NCBI RefSeq assembly: GCF_021462225.1
Contig: NC_061801.1
Coordinates: 9,482,125 to 9,546,124 of the forward strand
Length of the DNA stretch: 64,000 nucleotides
DNA from: Girardinichthys multiradiatus
Taxonomy: Eukaryota; Chordata; Actinopteri; Cyprinodontiformes; Goodeidae
Direction of reading: 5' to 3'
The position numbers and the translations under genes are program-made. The notes under the pieces are model-generated. The model made no database searches and was not told the origin of the DNA. It was given only the letters and a program-made list of their open reading frames with translations. Shown in pieces: positions 1-13,760 of this stretch. How positions within the stretch are numbered: position 1 is the stretch's first letter; every line of letters begins with the position of its first letter.

Positions 1-350
1 TATTTGATACTGTTACCTTGTAGTTTAACTTGGGAACTAGAAAAGCCGATTTCACTTCAGACTGTAGTGTTTCACAGACACGACATTGCAAGTCAAAGAA
101 TAAATATTAAGCATAGCTTTAAGAAGTTATTTCATGTTTTTTGTTGGCTTATGTTATAAACTAATAGACTCACATGGGGATTTCTGAAAGTAATGCACAG
201 CTGAGTGAATCCACTGAAAGGATTATACATGCTCTGATGATATTAAAATATTTAATTTATAATATGCCCAAGGTGCCATAGTACAGCACAATACTGAAGA
301 TAGATAAGCAACCTTTATGTCATACAAGTAAACAGGTTTTAAATAGTATT

Positions 351-592
351 AGGGGCATCTGTGGCTCAGTGGGTATAGCAGAATCGCCTTGCAATTGGAA
401 GGTGGTGGGTTGGATTTCAGCTTTTTCCTGCTCCATGTTCTTGTACCCCTGGGCAAGGCACTTAACCCCAAGTTACCTACGTCTGCGTCTCGATGCATGA
501 ATGTGTGTGCGTTTGAGTGCAGTTGGGTGAATGTGGCTCTAGTGTAAAACGCTTTGAGTGATCAGTATAACTGGAAAAGCGCTACATATGAA
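351..592 (+). mobile_element. tRNA-derived SINE
   Basis: The head carries an RNA polymerase III A box (TGGCTCAGTGG, about 361-371) and a degraded B box (GGTTGGATTTC, about 408-418). Next come a conserved body with 'gggcaaggcacttaacccc' and a 3' end with 'aaaagcgctacat', which resembles the 'gcgctatataaa' tails of fish LINEs. This is a known type of teleost SINE. It is not a tRNA gene: there is no cloverleaf and the B box is mutated. Confidence 0.75.
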
Positions 593-1329
593 ATCAGTTT
601 TCTTGTTAGAAAACTGGGTGTTACATGTGCTTAAGTACTGGTAAAAAGAGACAATTCCAGATCTTTTACAAAGAGCCCTTGCTCTGCAACAAACAGCAAC
701 TCTGTACTAAGGCTGATGCACTTTAACTCTGATCTGGACTAATTTCTTAATGTAAACTCCAAGATAAATCCAGTCCCTCCATGGAGGATCGCATACAAAC
801 TAACCTGAAGCTCTGTGGGATTTTAACATCAGTGTTCCTGTGCTCCGGTGAAAAATAGCAGCCATTCGAGGTTTGAGAACCAGCTTCTAAAGGGTCAGAG
901 AAGGATTTTCGCCTCACTGTTCCTATTTAAAAGCATTTGTTTGAGTGCTGTCTGTTCCCGTGTGCTCAGTGGAAGTCATTTGTTTAGCCTCTGAGGACCA
1001 TCAGCATGCCAGCCAGAGCTTCTCCTCTCCAAATGCATTTGTTCTCACTCTGGAGATGGAGTCTGTCTCAGCAGAGTTGCTCACAGAGCTGCAACCCCGT
1101 TGCTAATGAGCTCAGGAGTCCCATGAAGATGTGAAATCAAATAAAAGCTTTTAGCATTCACTCACACTCTGATCTGACAGTACTTAACTCTAAATACAGA
1201 TTTCCATGACATAAGCAATGAATATTCTCTGAATCATATGCAGTAGCAGCAAAGAATCAGACTGTACTTAATACTCATCAGCTGACCTCAACTCGCTAAA
1301 ATTAGGATGGCTACAAAAACAAAAATAAG
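593..1329. other. unique-looking intronic sequence
   Basis: No gene or recognisable transposon seen. The part at about 900-1145 is moderately GC-rich, repeat-free and has a texture reminiscent of conserved non-coding sequence, but there is no direct proof. Confidence 0.3.
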
Positions 1330-1857
1330 ACTACATTCAAACAGAAGGTCTTGATGCTCAATTCCGACTTTTTGATTAAATCTGGTTTTTTGCATGGTTG
1401 TTCACACTGCTATTTAATTACAACTGCCATCAGACTTCACTCTAAGCGGTTTGCGACCCCAAAGCGACCCACATGTGCATAAGGAGAATGTAGACTTCAC
1501 ACGGCAGCACGCTGTTTACCAAAGTATGATGGATGTTGGCATCTCTTTAATGGAGCAGTGGCTGCTACTTCTGTAGAGAAGTCTGTGTGGATACGTAGTC
1601 GGAGCTAGGACAATGACGTAAAAGTCAGATGAAATGCGACATGACTGTTCAGACTGTGGACGCTTTGAAAATTATTGGATATGTATCCCATTTAGTACCG
1701 CATATGGAAGTGGCACAATTCAGATTTTTTTGAAGGTCAAAATATCGGAATTGGGTCGTTCTGATTGTTATGAGTAATGATAAGTCAGATATGGGCAAAA
1801 AATTAGGATTTGGGTGTCATCTGCCTGCTGTGTGAATAAGCCTGAGTTAAGAGCCTA
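1330..1857. repeat. possible MITE-like DNA element
   Basis: The left edge ('acattcaaacagaaggtctt', near 1333) and the right edge read in reverse ('ttattcacacagcaggcaga', near 1842) look like imperfect terminal inverted repeats. The interior lacks a coding signal. This layout fits a non-autonomous hAT-like element seen in fish genomes. No target duplication was resolved. Confidence 0.4.
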
Positions 1858-4676
1858 TCAAGACCCAAGGGGCAGAACAGGATAAACAAGAAGTGATAAA
1901 AGAAAAATACTACCATAAATGCAATACTCTAAATTATTTAGATCATGACTGTACCCAAAATAACCAGGCCTGAACTGAGTGTGCAAACACTGCTAAAACA
2001 AATGACTGCAACTGTCTCTGAGTGGATAAAGTAAACCTAGAGCTGGACGTGGACCTGTATCAGATTCTTACAGTATGATAACTTTGAGTAAAAATAACAC
2101 TGTTTCATGTTACCTCCAAAGAAAAGCTTCACATGATTTAATCTGTTTTTGTAACAGCCAGCTTGTAGCTTGCCAGCTGTATTTTTAAAGCAATGTCCCA
2201 GTAATAAGAGTAATTGGCGGCTCGGCCTTAGTTTCCCCACCAAGACTTGCATGTTTTCCGCAGCTGAAAATGTTTTCAAACAGCCAAATTTGTATGTATA
2301 AGAGAAGTGTAATAGGTGTCTTTCAGTCAGCTGACCAGCAGTATGAAGCAACTAGCAGTCCTCTGTGTTTTATACAGCCGGTAAAATCTCTGATCACTGC
2401 AGGACTTTCTCATGCATCGTATTAGAAGTACTTTTAATAAACCTCAGCTTTTTTTTAAACCTCAATGTACCTCGGCACTGTAGCCATCTTGTTCCTGCCT
2501 AAAACAAACTTGAATGTTGCCTCACTTGATTTGGAACTGTGGTTGTTCTGCTTATTATTGATGGATGTTGCTTCTGGTTTTTTCAGATCAGAACCCGTAT
2601 CCTGAGATTATGGTTCCGTCCTGAACTATAGCCTCACAACAAAAATAAACCCCAGGAGCTTTAATTTACTGCAAGCAAATAATGGTGGCTGTTGTGGGTA
2701 AAATATTGGAAATGTATAAAAATTATTGCTAATTTGGTTTTTAGTATAAAAGCTATGAGCTCAGTTAGGCTGACCACAGCGTCCAAATTCAACTGCACAA
2801 AGCAGCAATTCAGCGTCATACACTGGAAAAGCTGTTACAAATTTTTACCGTGTATACAAATGTTATGGAAATGAGGACATACTCTACAAGTGAACAATAA
2901 TGTGAAGGCCAGAGTAGCACAGTAATAGACCATTTTGATCAAGCAGTGTTCAAGGGTTTTAACCCTTAAAAAGTGGCAGAAGCTTAAAGTGAATGCTGGC
3001 ACCTTTTTTTAGATTTTTTAGATTTGTTTTGATTTTGTCACCAAAACCTAATGTATAAAAAAGAAGATGCGTGGATGCGTGGTTTTTTATTATTTTTTAA
3101 AAACTGGACATCAACCTCTCCAATAGCCAGTCGCGTACTAACTAATCCAACAAGTTTTTATGTACAATGGCTCCATGTGTCGTTGCAAGATGTTTCTAGA
3201 AGAACCAATGACTGTTCAGTAACTAAAGGAAAAATAAAATAAAATAAATTGAAGGTGTATGTTCTGAAATCACTCCACACTGGAAAAGGAACTGTTAAAA
3301 AAAAATCATAAGGTCTTATGTATGTGAACCTCTGACTGCAACTATGAGTATTTGTTCAGTTTCTCAACACGCCGGTTTTCTTGTTGGATGTTGTTCTAGA
3401 AAACAATCCAAACATGTGTTGTCTTGTTGGAGTTTCTTCTCTAAAAAACAATGCAAAGAACCTTAAGCCAAATTAAGGAGTGGTTTGTGACGTCAGGCTT
3501 TGCAAGTGGCTTTACAAATAAGTCTTTATTGCTCAAATGAAACTGTGCATGTAAATGACTGTGATAGGCATGTGTGTGCACAAGGCCTAACCTGAAAACA
3601 TGCTCGGCTTGTTCTTTTCTGTTTAACTGCCAGTCATATGGCGTGCCTGTACGGGAGGAAAGAATGTTTTCCTTTGGTGTTACAGCAGGGTGTGGGGGGG
3701 GGCTCCTCGGTGCCAAAACAGGATGCAGGTCTCACCTTATCATGGTGGTGTATCAAACCCCAAGCCTCACTTGTGTTTGGGCTAAACAGACAAACAGCTT
3801 GCTTCATGTTCCTGGGGCTGATGTGACTGGACTGGAAGATAAACACGACTCCTCATCAGTCTGTAATGATCTGTGTTTCTCTTGTCTCACAATGTCTATC
3901 TGCTCCTGACTGAATACCTGCTAACCATCTCATTTACCACCTGGGGCCATCTTCCTGTTTAGCAGCCACATGACTCGCCAGGATAACTTGCAGTTTTCTG
4001 TCCCATCCCAACTCAGACAGAAGGTCTCTGTTCAACATGACTGCTTAGATCCTTTTGTATTCAAACACTATATCCACTTGTAAACTATTTACCTTAGAAA
4101 TAAATGCTATAAAGATATTATTTTGAGTACTCAACGGGAAGGTGACTGCTTTGGTCTCGACACCCTGCAGTAGCTACATGTGGGACTCTTATTTTGAAGC
4201 ACAAAAGGAAGTAATTCTTGGGTTGTTGTCATTTTTTCATCTGTCATGTGGCCAGCCAACATCACAGAGTTTTTAAACTTATGACGCCAGATAAACAGTC
4301 ATGGCACTTTCACTGGTAGGGATGAAACATCAACGATGTGCTTCACACTGACTACAGCCGGCCCTTACTTGACTACAAACTTGGTCCTCAACTCATTAGC
4401 ACAGCTGTAACACACCGGCAATGTTAAACGACGGTACGCGCAGTGCAGGGGTCTGATTGGTTGTTTCCGACAGGGAGCGGTGTATTTCTGCAAATGGCAG
4501 TAGGACCACTGGGAGGAGTCAGAGGGGCTACTTTTAGCCGGTTATATTGTGACATTCCTACTTCCAATCATTTCACAGCTTTGGGTGAACACTCCAGGTT
4601 CAGCCAAGTAGTGGGTAATTACAGCATGCAATAAAAATTGTTCTCCTTTTTAAATCTTTGGGTTACAGATGCTGCA
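1858..4676. other. intronic sequence without recognised features
   Basis: About 2.8 kb of mostly AT-rich sequence. The short ORFs in it (for example near 3441-3909) overlap on both strands, have no family signature and look like chance. Confidence 0.4.
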
Positions 4677-4677
4677 A

Positions 4678-4925
4678 CATCCATTTATTCATTCATGGTC
4701 TATAACCACTTGTAATTGCTGGGTCATAGGGGGGCTGGTGAACTATCTCCAGTGGTCACAGTCATGTGTTTTGAACTGTGGGAGGAAGCTAGAGTGCCTG
4801 GAGGGAACCCACTTATGCACAGGAAGAACATACAAACTCTATGCAGAATGACCCCGGGCCAGGTTTCGAACCCAGGACCTTCTTGCTGCAAGATAGCAGT
4901 GCTACCAACAGTACCGAGGCCTATG
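4678..4925 (-). mobile_element. tRNA-headed SINE, diverged copy (family A)
   Basis: Same family as the fuller copies at 20534-20899 and 22905-23252, with the tRNA-like head to the right. Recognisable blocks are 'gtgggaggaagc', 'gaagaacatacaaact' and the head block 'cccaggaccttcttgctgca', which is the reverse of the B-box region. The opposite end resembles 'ctataaccacttgtaattgctgggtc'-type tail sequence. Confidence 0.65.
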
Positions 4926-7349
4926 TCACAACATGATAGCCAAACTATGCCCACTTATTAGCAAATACTAACTACAATGCTAGAGGTACTTTATTCTGAA
5001 ACTCAGCCTGCAACTGGGCTCTATAATCTGATTACCCCTCCCACCACTGTTCCCAGACTAAACTGCTTTAAAGCACAGTTGGTGCGGTTTTTAAATCACC
5101 TTCCATCATACGTATTGAGATTACTCATCTTTAACAGATAAAAACAATGACTCAACTTGTAGCTGCATGCCAGACATACCCCGGCCGTGCATACCGGATG
5201 AGCTTACAGGGCTTGTGAGAGCTTGTGTCATCCCCGAAGTATTGGGCAGAGCTAACGAAAGCGATCAATCAGTCAGACTAATTCACAGAACATCATTAGG
5301 GTTTCAGGTTTGTCATCAGCTGAGCCTCTGGTTTGACCTTGTAAGGAGTACACAGAGGAGCTATGCCGTGTCAAACAAAAAGAGTCATTTAGTTGCGGTC
5401 ACTGCTAAAGCATCAGTTCCAAGAAATTTGTAATTGGGCTTTTTTCTTTTTTTTTTTTTTGCTGCGTAACAAAATCCTGAGAAATATATTTTAAAATGAC
5501 TTTGTTAAATTGTGTTTATTATGAAATTTAATCATTTACAAGAACAAGTTCAAAGTTTAGCGCACACAGACTGAGACTGAATGATGTTCTGAGTTTGTTA
5601 CAATAGTACGACTGGATGATTTAACAACTAGATGTGCCTCATTAATTAGCACATAGTTTGGTATCTATGTGCTTTATTTGTTTCCCTTTAGATAATTTTT
5701 TACTGACATGCTTCATCACCGATTTGCTGATGAAATTTTGATTTTTTACAAATTTTAAACCTCATTGTATATGAAAAGGATCTGTCCAACAGAATTGAAA
5801 CATAAAAAAGGCTGGGGTCTGATTTTATTCAGTTGAACAAGGTTCTTATTTCTGCTCTGGATAGCTTGGTCGCTAGGATTGTTGAGAACCTGGGTTCCTT
5901 TTCCTGCACACATTAAACCAACAATAAAAAAGTTCTGGGCCAAGTTTTGGAAGTAATTTATCATCCAAAACATACTTCAGAATTGGGCCGAATAACAGTT
6001 CTGAGATATATATTCCGATGATGATATGACAGTTTTATGTAGTCCTTTGCGATTGTGATTTTGGACATATTGATATTGAGTCTAATGTCTAATGTTCTGT
6101 AGACTCATTAGACTTTAGCCTGGTACTGGTTAACTTTGTATGCTACTGGATTTAACCTGATTATAGTTTAGATTTTACATTACTTTTAGTTGAAATTGAT
6201 GTATTTTACCTTTGGGCCTTTTATTTAATGTCACTCATGATTTTTAAGTTAAAAGGCATTTTGTATAAAATAACTTACTTGCATAATTTTCATAAGAGGT
6301 GATGAAATTCATGACCCAATGTAAGTCTTATGTTTATTTTGTTTTTCTGAACCAAATGACACCAACATGGACGTAGATAATTCTTTTTATATTTAAAATT
6401 CAGGGGAAACGTTTTATCTGTGCCAGTGACAGTTTGCCTGTAGGTCTCATGTCAACACTAACACAATCAGCAACAGCTTTAAAATCTTGTCGTACTTAAT
6501 TTCGACATGTGGTACTGTTGAAGCTTTGAGGCACTTGACTGTCTGAGTCAGACGTACACGAAAGCCGGGTTGAAGGACGGGCAAAGGCCTGTAGCTACGG
6601 TTGGACCAGGAGAACAAGATAATTAGCTTTTTTATTGCAGATTCGAACAAAAGTGCTAAGGTGGAGCATGCAAAAGAGGCAGCATGATAAAGTGAAAGCA
6701 GACAGGAGATGCCCGATGGTTACAGGTCTCAGCAGCTGGCAGGTTTATATTATGTCACAAACCGTCTGGGGCACTTTGTGAATTTGGCTACGCAAACACA
6801 GTAGCAACTTCTCTCTCTGCAGGTAGATAAATACTGACAACAGATGGCAGGAGCGTTATCTGCTGGAAGAGCAGGTTCATAAGCAGCAAGGCAGCACACT
6901 GATAGGTGCATTTGTCTTCCTCACACTTTCAGGTCAGATATGCTATCTAATCTAGGCTATAGTGGCTGTTTAAAAAAAGAAACAGAGGCATATTTTACAG
7001 ATATTTGTGGAAACAATGTCCAGGCTGAGGTAGAAGTTAATGTTAGTGTAATTCAGGGCTGCCACTGCATGATGTCAGTTTCTGTTACAACTATCACTAA
7101 GATAAGATCTGAATGTGTGCTTGTGACTAGAACTAGGGCTACACTAAAAATTGTGTTTTACTTTGTAAGTCGAGGCTGATTTGCTAAAAGAAAATCCCAG
7201 AAGGTGTTATTTTTCCTCACGCCATAATCCCAAAAGTGAAAACTAACTTGATACATTTTACCTGTCTGATCTGACATCTAAAATAATTCCAGCATCTGAA
7301 AGCATAGAGCTAACTAAGAGACCTACAGTGCCTTACTTTTCACTTTTTT
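4926..7349. other. intronic sequence without recognised features
   Basis: AT-rich, with a poly-T run near 5447-5460. No coding or transposon signature was recognised. Confidence 0.35.
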
Positions 7350-7645
7350 TTTCTAAGAAAGCCATAAGGAGTGCTGTTTGCCACAAGCCATGTAGAAAAC
7401 AAAACAAATATGTGGAAGAAGGTGTTCTGGACTAGATCAAAACTTATGCTGCACATAATCGGGAACACACCGTGAAACATGGTGATGGCAGCATCATGCT
7501 GTGGCCATGCTTTTTTTTTTCAGGACGAACAGGGAAGCAGGTCAGAATTGATGAAAAGATGGATGGGGCTTGATGTGAAGCAATCTGAGAAGAAATCCTG
7601 ATGTTAGGTACAAATGACCCGAGACTGTGGTTGTGGTTCAGAGAC
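7350..7645 (+). mobile_element. Tc1/mariner relic (3' half of transposase region)
   Basis: The stretch carries the degenerate order typical of fish Tc1 transposase DNA: 'aagccatgtagaaa', 'gtggaagaaggtgttctgg', 'aaacatggtgatggcagcatcatgctgtgg' (only a part of each is quoted), then 'agatggatgg'. Stops and indels break every frame and no terminal repeats were found. It is an old, dead insertion in the zswim6 intron. Confidence 0.75.
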
Positions 7646-8846
7646 ATTCATGGAGGCTGAATACAAATGTAGAATGCAGACCACATATTATTTTTTCTAC
7701 TTTGTGCTTGTCTATAATAAAAAAATCCCCCAAAAAATACACTGACTGTTTTTTGGAAATACTGTAAACCTGCACAACAATCCAGCATATAAAGGACAAA
7801 AGCAGGATTGGACAGATACAAATAGAGGTGGACCATACAGAAAAGAAGGAAGCATCGATCTTTATTAGCAATTTCTGCAGTGAGCTGAGGCAACAGCCTC
7901 TGATGGATAGCACCTTTAAGTTCCCATTATATGGTAAACATTAGTCATAAGCAGCTTTTGATAAGCATCTACGTTGGGAGAGGCGAGTCGCCCGCTCCTC
8001 AAAGACAAAAGCTCCACCTTCTCCTTCAGTGTGCACCAGTTGCCAAAGGCTCTTCGCCCTCCTTTAGAACAAAAACATCAGGAGCAGGAAAAAAAGGTAC
8101 TTTGGTTCAAGCACTCAAAGCACTTCATCTGTTATTAACAAAACTGCTCTGTCTGCAGAGCTGTGGAGGTCCGGAGGGTCCTCTTCTAAAGGGACCAGCC
8201 TATGGGGGCCCCCCTCCGGTTCCCTTGAGGCCTGGAAGGCGACAGGCTTTGACTTGCAGTGAAGTTGAGTAAAACTCCCCAGACACTGCTAAGGGGAAGA
8301 CGCCACTGCACAGTGTGGCAGGCAATAAAACAACAGAGGAGGTGAAAACTAGTGTCAAAAGAAGCTTTTTTCAAAGAAGTTTCATAATTCAGCTGTTGGA
8401 GCAAACTCCAGCTAACTGTAGCTTTTAAACTCTGGTAACAGGTATAATATGACCGAATTACTGTTTTTCTAAAACAAAAAAGCAACAACTATTCCTACTG
8501 TTGCTAAAATAACACATTTATTATTACAGTTAATATGCATTGTTTGGATTTTGATGCATAGACTTTAACAAAGAAATCTAGAATAAGCACCAGCGGCATT
8601 TAGTAATAGTATTTAGCATTACAGAGTTACACTGGGAGTACTACAAGCTGGCTCTAGCTGGTTAATTAGTTGAGCTGGGCTATGCTTTTTGAATTAGTCT
8701 TGCATAAGAGAGGGGAAAAGCCTTTTAGCCTTCTTTCAGGTGGCTGACAAGCAGTGCATAGTAACAGGTGGGGGAGGGGGAGCATTGTGTTACTCTAATA
8801 TCCATACAGGCGGGAAAAATTAGTCACTATGAGACTTTTCTCCGGC
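7646..8846. other. intronic sequence without recognised features
   Basis: Holds a 113-codon open frame at 7931-8272 and an overlapping 100-codon frame on the other strand. Neither has a recognisable domain, so neither is called. Confidence 0.3.
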
Positions 8847-8976
8847 AGTCAGTCAGTCATTTTCTACCGCTTATTCCATAGTGGGTTGCGGGGGAGCTGG
8901 TGCCTATCTCCAGCAGTCTATGGGCGAGAGGCGGGGTACACCCTGGACCAGTCGCCAGTCCATCGCAGGGCAGGAC
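8847..8976 (-). mobile_element. SINE family A, tail part only
   Basis: Begins with 'cagtcagtcattttctaccg' and runs through 'gggttgcgggggagctggtg' and 'gcgaggcggggtac'-like sequence to 'cgccagtccatcgcagggca', closely matching the tail halves of the copies at 20534 and 22905. The tRNA-like head is missing. Confidence 0.75.
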
Positions 8977-10920
8977 TTTTCTCCGGCATTTGTACTAAAA
9001 CAACTTTTAATCCCGAGATACCAGGCGGGTTTTAAGATATGAAGACCTAAGTGTTATGGGTGTAAAAAGACTGCACCAATACTAAAATACCATAATATTT
9101 CTCGCCTGTCTCACAAAGCGCCATTTAGTTGCTGTCAGCAAGTGACTTCGTCTGGTGTTAATAATGAATACGTCCCAGGGATGAAAGTGTGCACTTTAAG
9201 CCTTAAACATTGAGTTTACGTTTGAAACTCTTATTTAGAGTCAAACCTTTAATCTACTAGTGAAACCACATAAAGTGGGAATTTGCAAGACTTTATGACT
9301 TTATGATGAGCTTAAAATAAATCAAACTTAAAAAAAAACATAAAATGTGAACCACACTGGATTATACACCCATTACAGAGTATAAAAGACACTTTGATTT
9401 GTGAAATATTTGCTCAATTTGTGAAAACAAATAGGGACTCCAACTTTCCCCTACAATGATCCAAAAATAAAAGCATTTGTTTTGAGCTTGTAAATCCAAA
9501 ATCACACAATGTCCTCTCTGGTCAGCTGGGTGTATAGTTACACAAAATCCAAAATAATTTAGGAAACAGTGACAAATCTTATATGAGACATTTAAGCTGC
9601 TAGGTGTATTCTGGAATATTTTTATTTAAAAGGAAACAAATCCGTTGACCAGACTTGTTTACTTCTCCTTGAGGTTTTTTATTACAACTTTGCAAAAGTT
9701 TTCACTTATTCAAACTTCTCTTTTAGTACAATTTACTTAGTTTTTGCATCAGACTTTACTCCACATCTAAATAATACTACGACATCCTTCCACCACTCTT
9801 GGTTAAAACCTGAACGCATCACCGTTACTAGGCAAGAGAAAAAACTAAAAGAGAAACTGAATAGTTTTTTTTCCCTTTAAATGAAAATCAATAGTAGCTG
9901 GATCAATAATGAGAAACAAGAAGCACCATCATGCCATGCGGCATGTTAGGCCCTGAGAACAACTTCAAGAACAAACCAGAATTTATTGAGCCAATTGAGG
10001 GCAAACGACAGAAAAATAGTTCCTCCCCTCCTCCATCTGCCGCTCTGCTGCGCCACCAAACCTCCTATGCCAGCTGAAGGTTAATGGTGAAGGGAGGCAG
10101 CAGATAAATACAGGCCAGAGAGATGTGCATGTATGCGGAAAGGGAGGCGAGACCACTTAGGAGTCGTTGTGAGCTCAGTTAAATTGTTGCAGCTCTAAAC
10201 AGGATTTTTTTGTTATTTTGAATAAATGAGACCAAATAAAAAAAACCTTTGACAAGTTTAAATGTTTATTCACTGGAGCTAAAAAAAAAAAAAAAAGAAG
10301 CTTAAGACATACTTGATCGAACTGTCAGAGAACATAGATGTGTTTGACCAACCTAGGTGTAAAGATTGTAGCAGAGTTGTCTGTTTTTTTCATGAATTGT
10401 TGATAAAAAAAATATGTCTAAAAAAAACTGAAAGCAAACAGCAGTAAGCAAGTCAACTGGGCCACTTCCATACTCATGGACACAAAAAGAACTGGAAAAT
10501 AACTGGGCAGAACTCCGAGGCTTTCCTGACCAGCAGCAAAGCAGCGGATCGACACCCACCATGTGGGTGTTTTTTAAAATTTTTTTTATTTTATGCAGGT
10601 ATGCTTGCAGTAATGTAAAACCATTTTTCAAAATGACAGGTCTTGCCAATAGTCTTTCTCAAAGCACGTGCCCGATGTTGGTCCGATAAAAATTGATCTC
10701 GCAGAGCAACCCCATGGAGAGTCTTGTGCACACACACAGAGACACACACACCATTAATGCTGGCCAACCAGCTGACAGGTTGAGCGAGGTCGTCCCTCGG
10801 CACACTCTCAGAGCTCTGCATGATTCGGGAGGCACAGGCCGATTCATCGATTCCTTATAAACTTGCAGATGAGAAGCAGTAATCAGTGTGCACAAAATCC
10901 TTAAGCCTTCACGTAGGGCT

Positions 10921-10957
<37 letters not shown>

Positions 10958-13369
10958 AAACTGCTCGAGTCAGCACAGTATCCTACAACAGTAATCTAAA
11001 TAACCGTACTACAGAAAGATAGTGTTGATATAGAAGTTTTAAATGTATGGAATGGTGGAAATGTAAAAGCTTCACCGATACCTGGTGCACATCATGATCA
11101 GAGGGCATTTATAGCACTTATGTAAACTAAACTAGATGATTATATCTATAAATGTCCTTAATTCTACTGAAAATGCTGAAACATCAACGCCAGTAGGTGG
11201 TTGTAGCGTCTAGATCAATGATACAAACTTCAGTTAAAGAAACTAAGACTGGCTAAAGCAGTGCTGGGCAAGATTCTTCCAGTACAGTATGGTGTTAACT
11301 TGTTTTCTTTTTACTAGAAAATGATACATGTGTTTGTCATTTTATTTAAGTGACATTAATGTCCCTTTTACATGGGCTCTACTTTGGTCAGCTCCACTGC
11401 GCTCAGCCCATATTCCAACCGTTTCCATTGCTGGCTTTTCCGCCAGGTACCGGCTTTCTTGGTCCCTGCTTGTCAGCAGGTCCTATCAACGCTGAGTAGG
11501 GCCAAAATGCGACATGAGCAGACTGCTGTCCACTGATTGGCTATGAGCATGGTCAGCCGTATGTCAGCGGCATCAGAAAGTGTTTGCCGATGTAGCGGAA
11601 AGAAAGAATATGTGTTGGGGAAATAAATAAGACATGACGTCCTAGCAGCAATTACTTTTCTTCAGTCTATCTAATCTTCAGCGAAGCCAGGCTGCCAATT
11701 TTTAGGGAATTGTGTAGCTGATCCAGCAGAGATAAAATTTGTAAATTATGAGTTGTCCTTTAAACTTCTGTTGGACGTAGTTATGTACGTCTAAAGTCCC
11801 TATCAAACATGGTCCTTTCTTTAAGTGTACAGAAAGACTTGGGTGCTTCTTCCACCATGGCCTCAAAGAAAAACATTTGCCCTCAGAGGTTACCCTCATG
11901 GGTTCCTCATTTAGCCTTGTGTGTCACAGTTTCACCTGTTTTAAACTTTTGATTATTGCTGGACCTCAAGGTATGGACGACATTAGGTGACAGCATTGAT
12001 TTCGTTATCTCACAATAATTCTCAATTTTTGACCACTATATATATGAACAAATGGAATTTGGCTCGAAGAATGCATTAGTTAAATAAAAGAGTAATATAG
12101 ATTGAAGCATGCGGATTGAGGGGAAAACAAATCCTGATTATTGACAACAGTGCGGCTTCAACAACCTCGATCCTGTGTAGCTACAGCATATGGGGGCAAA
12201 TCAGCAGGGATCAGTGGAAGGCACCAGCAGCCGGAGAAAAACCTTGACCTTCTGAAAAGAGCAAACGGCTTTAATGTGAACTAATAACCATGCAGCTCAG
12301 GTGGCAAACACATTACGCCGTATGTTTTCTCTCCACATATAGAAACTCTGTGTTGTCCTGCCCAGGTAAATATAATGTTTACATCTTTCCATTTTCTTTT
12401 CTATTAAAATGACCATGTCCATGGCCCCTGTAATCACTGCGGCCTATACTTCAACTCAAACCTGTAATTCAGATGAAGCCTACACACAATACAATCATGT
12501 ATGAACTGCCTTGCAGCGTGTTGACTCCAAGTCAGCTCTTAGTTGGCAGACATTTTCATAAATGAGCCGTTAGTCTTTATTAGGAAGCTTGGCTTAATTT
12601 CAGCATGCAGATGCAGTGAATTTGCATATATTGTTCTCATAAAACTCGATGCAAAGTGATGTAATGAATTCTGTGGGAGCCATACCGTGAGCACTATGCT
12701 ATGTTTGTTGCAAATATTGCGGTATCTGTACCAAAAACACTGGTTTCTAATTTATGGAAGACTATTCTAGGATTTTTCTTTCCTGTACCAATACGTTTTT
12801 CAATGTCAAGTACAAAATGTTCTGTTGTGCTTCACTGGATGTAAAATGAGCAAATAAAGGAGCGTCAGACACACCATCAGTGTTCTCTGCATTTGAAACT
12901 AAATTAAGATACAGTTGCCAAACCACACACTTAAGAGAGATTCCACATTTGTTTCCATATTTGTCTCATACAGGCTGAATATGGAACCGACTGGCAGTCA
13001 CACATGGGTCTCCTATTTCAGCTGGACTGTCTCCCACAGAGCTTAAAATCCAAATATTTGCATTTTACTATGATTCAAGAAACAGAAGGCAAACAACTGG
13101 CTACCACCTGTGAAAGTTTTTCCAAACTCCCATAAGGATGAATCTTTGCCTCATCTGTCTTGCATTCAGATTTGCAGAAAACACACATGTACATTATCTC
13201 CTAAGACTGGATCATGATAACTTTAAAGCTCCACATTTAATCTACTTTTAAACTGTTGCACCAAATTACTGTGGGTGTGATACCTATGATGTTTTATCCG
13301 TTTGGTTTCAGATACATTTCTGGTCCAACCCACCTGAATCAATTGGCCCCGTCAGCATGTTATTCAAGT
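8977..13369. other. intronic sequence, with one microsatellite and a possible regulatory stretch
   Basis: No exon or clear transposon. 12121-12690 is repeat-free, with an octamer-type ATTTGCAT at 12620-12627 and homeodomain-like TAAT cores. It has the look of vertebrate conserved non-coding sequence, which cannot be confirmed here. 11360-11640 may be an interspersed repeat of unknown class. Confidence 0.3.
10923..10954. repeat. (GT)n microsatellite
   Basis: Sixteen uninterrupted GT units. Confidence 0.95.
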
Positions 13370-13429
13370 CCTAGAGCGTTGAAGCAGATATACATCTCAA
13401 AACTGCAGGCGGACTGGAGTTTGAGAAAC

Positions 13430-13760
13430 TAGCACATTCATGTGTTAGAATGGACCAGTCAAAATTCAGATTTGAATCAATTTGAAAATCTATGGCGAGA
13501 CTTGAAAATGGCTGTTCACTGGTGTTCTTTCTCTGTGTTCAATTGACTGAGCTTGAGTTACTTAGGAATAAAGAGGCCAAATTTTTGACTCTGTGAACAA
13601 CGGGTAGAGACATAACCCAAAAGACTGAAATTACAGCAAAGGGTGGTTCTACAATGTTCGACAAAACTCAGGGGGTCTACATAAAAATGCATGGTGATTA
13701 TTTTTTAGTTCATTTCCATCTACTTCACACCAATGTGCAACTTTCCAAATGAAATACACG
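13430..13760 (+). mobile_element. Tc1/mariner relic (3' end of transposase)
   Basis: 'cacattcatgtgttagaatgg' leads into a degraded version of the 'SPDLNPIENLW'-coding block and the following 'gcttgagtta'. The end has 'cagggggtctacataaaaat', the usual post-ORF sequence of this Tc1 group. Frames are broken. The 5' two thirds of the element are absent. Confidence 0.75.

Noticed and set aside
361..435. Possible tRNA gene
   Set aside because: A- and B-box-like strings exist but no cloverleaf forms, and a SINE body and tail follow. The same applies to the heads at 20.9, 22.2, 23.2 and 49.8 kb.
7931..8488. Overlapping 113- and 100-codon frames on opposite strands
   Set aside because: No domain, no codon signature, no splice context.
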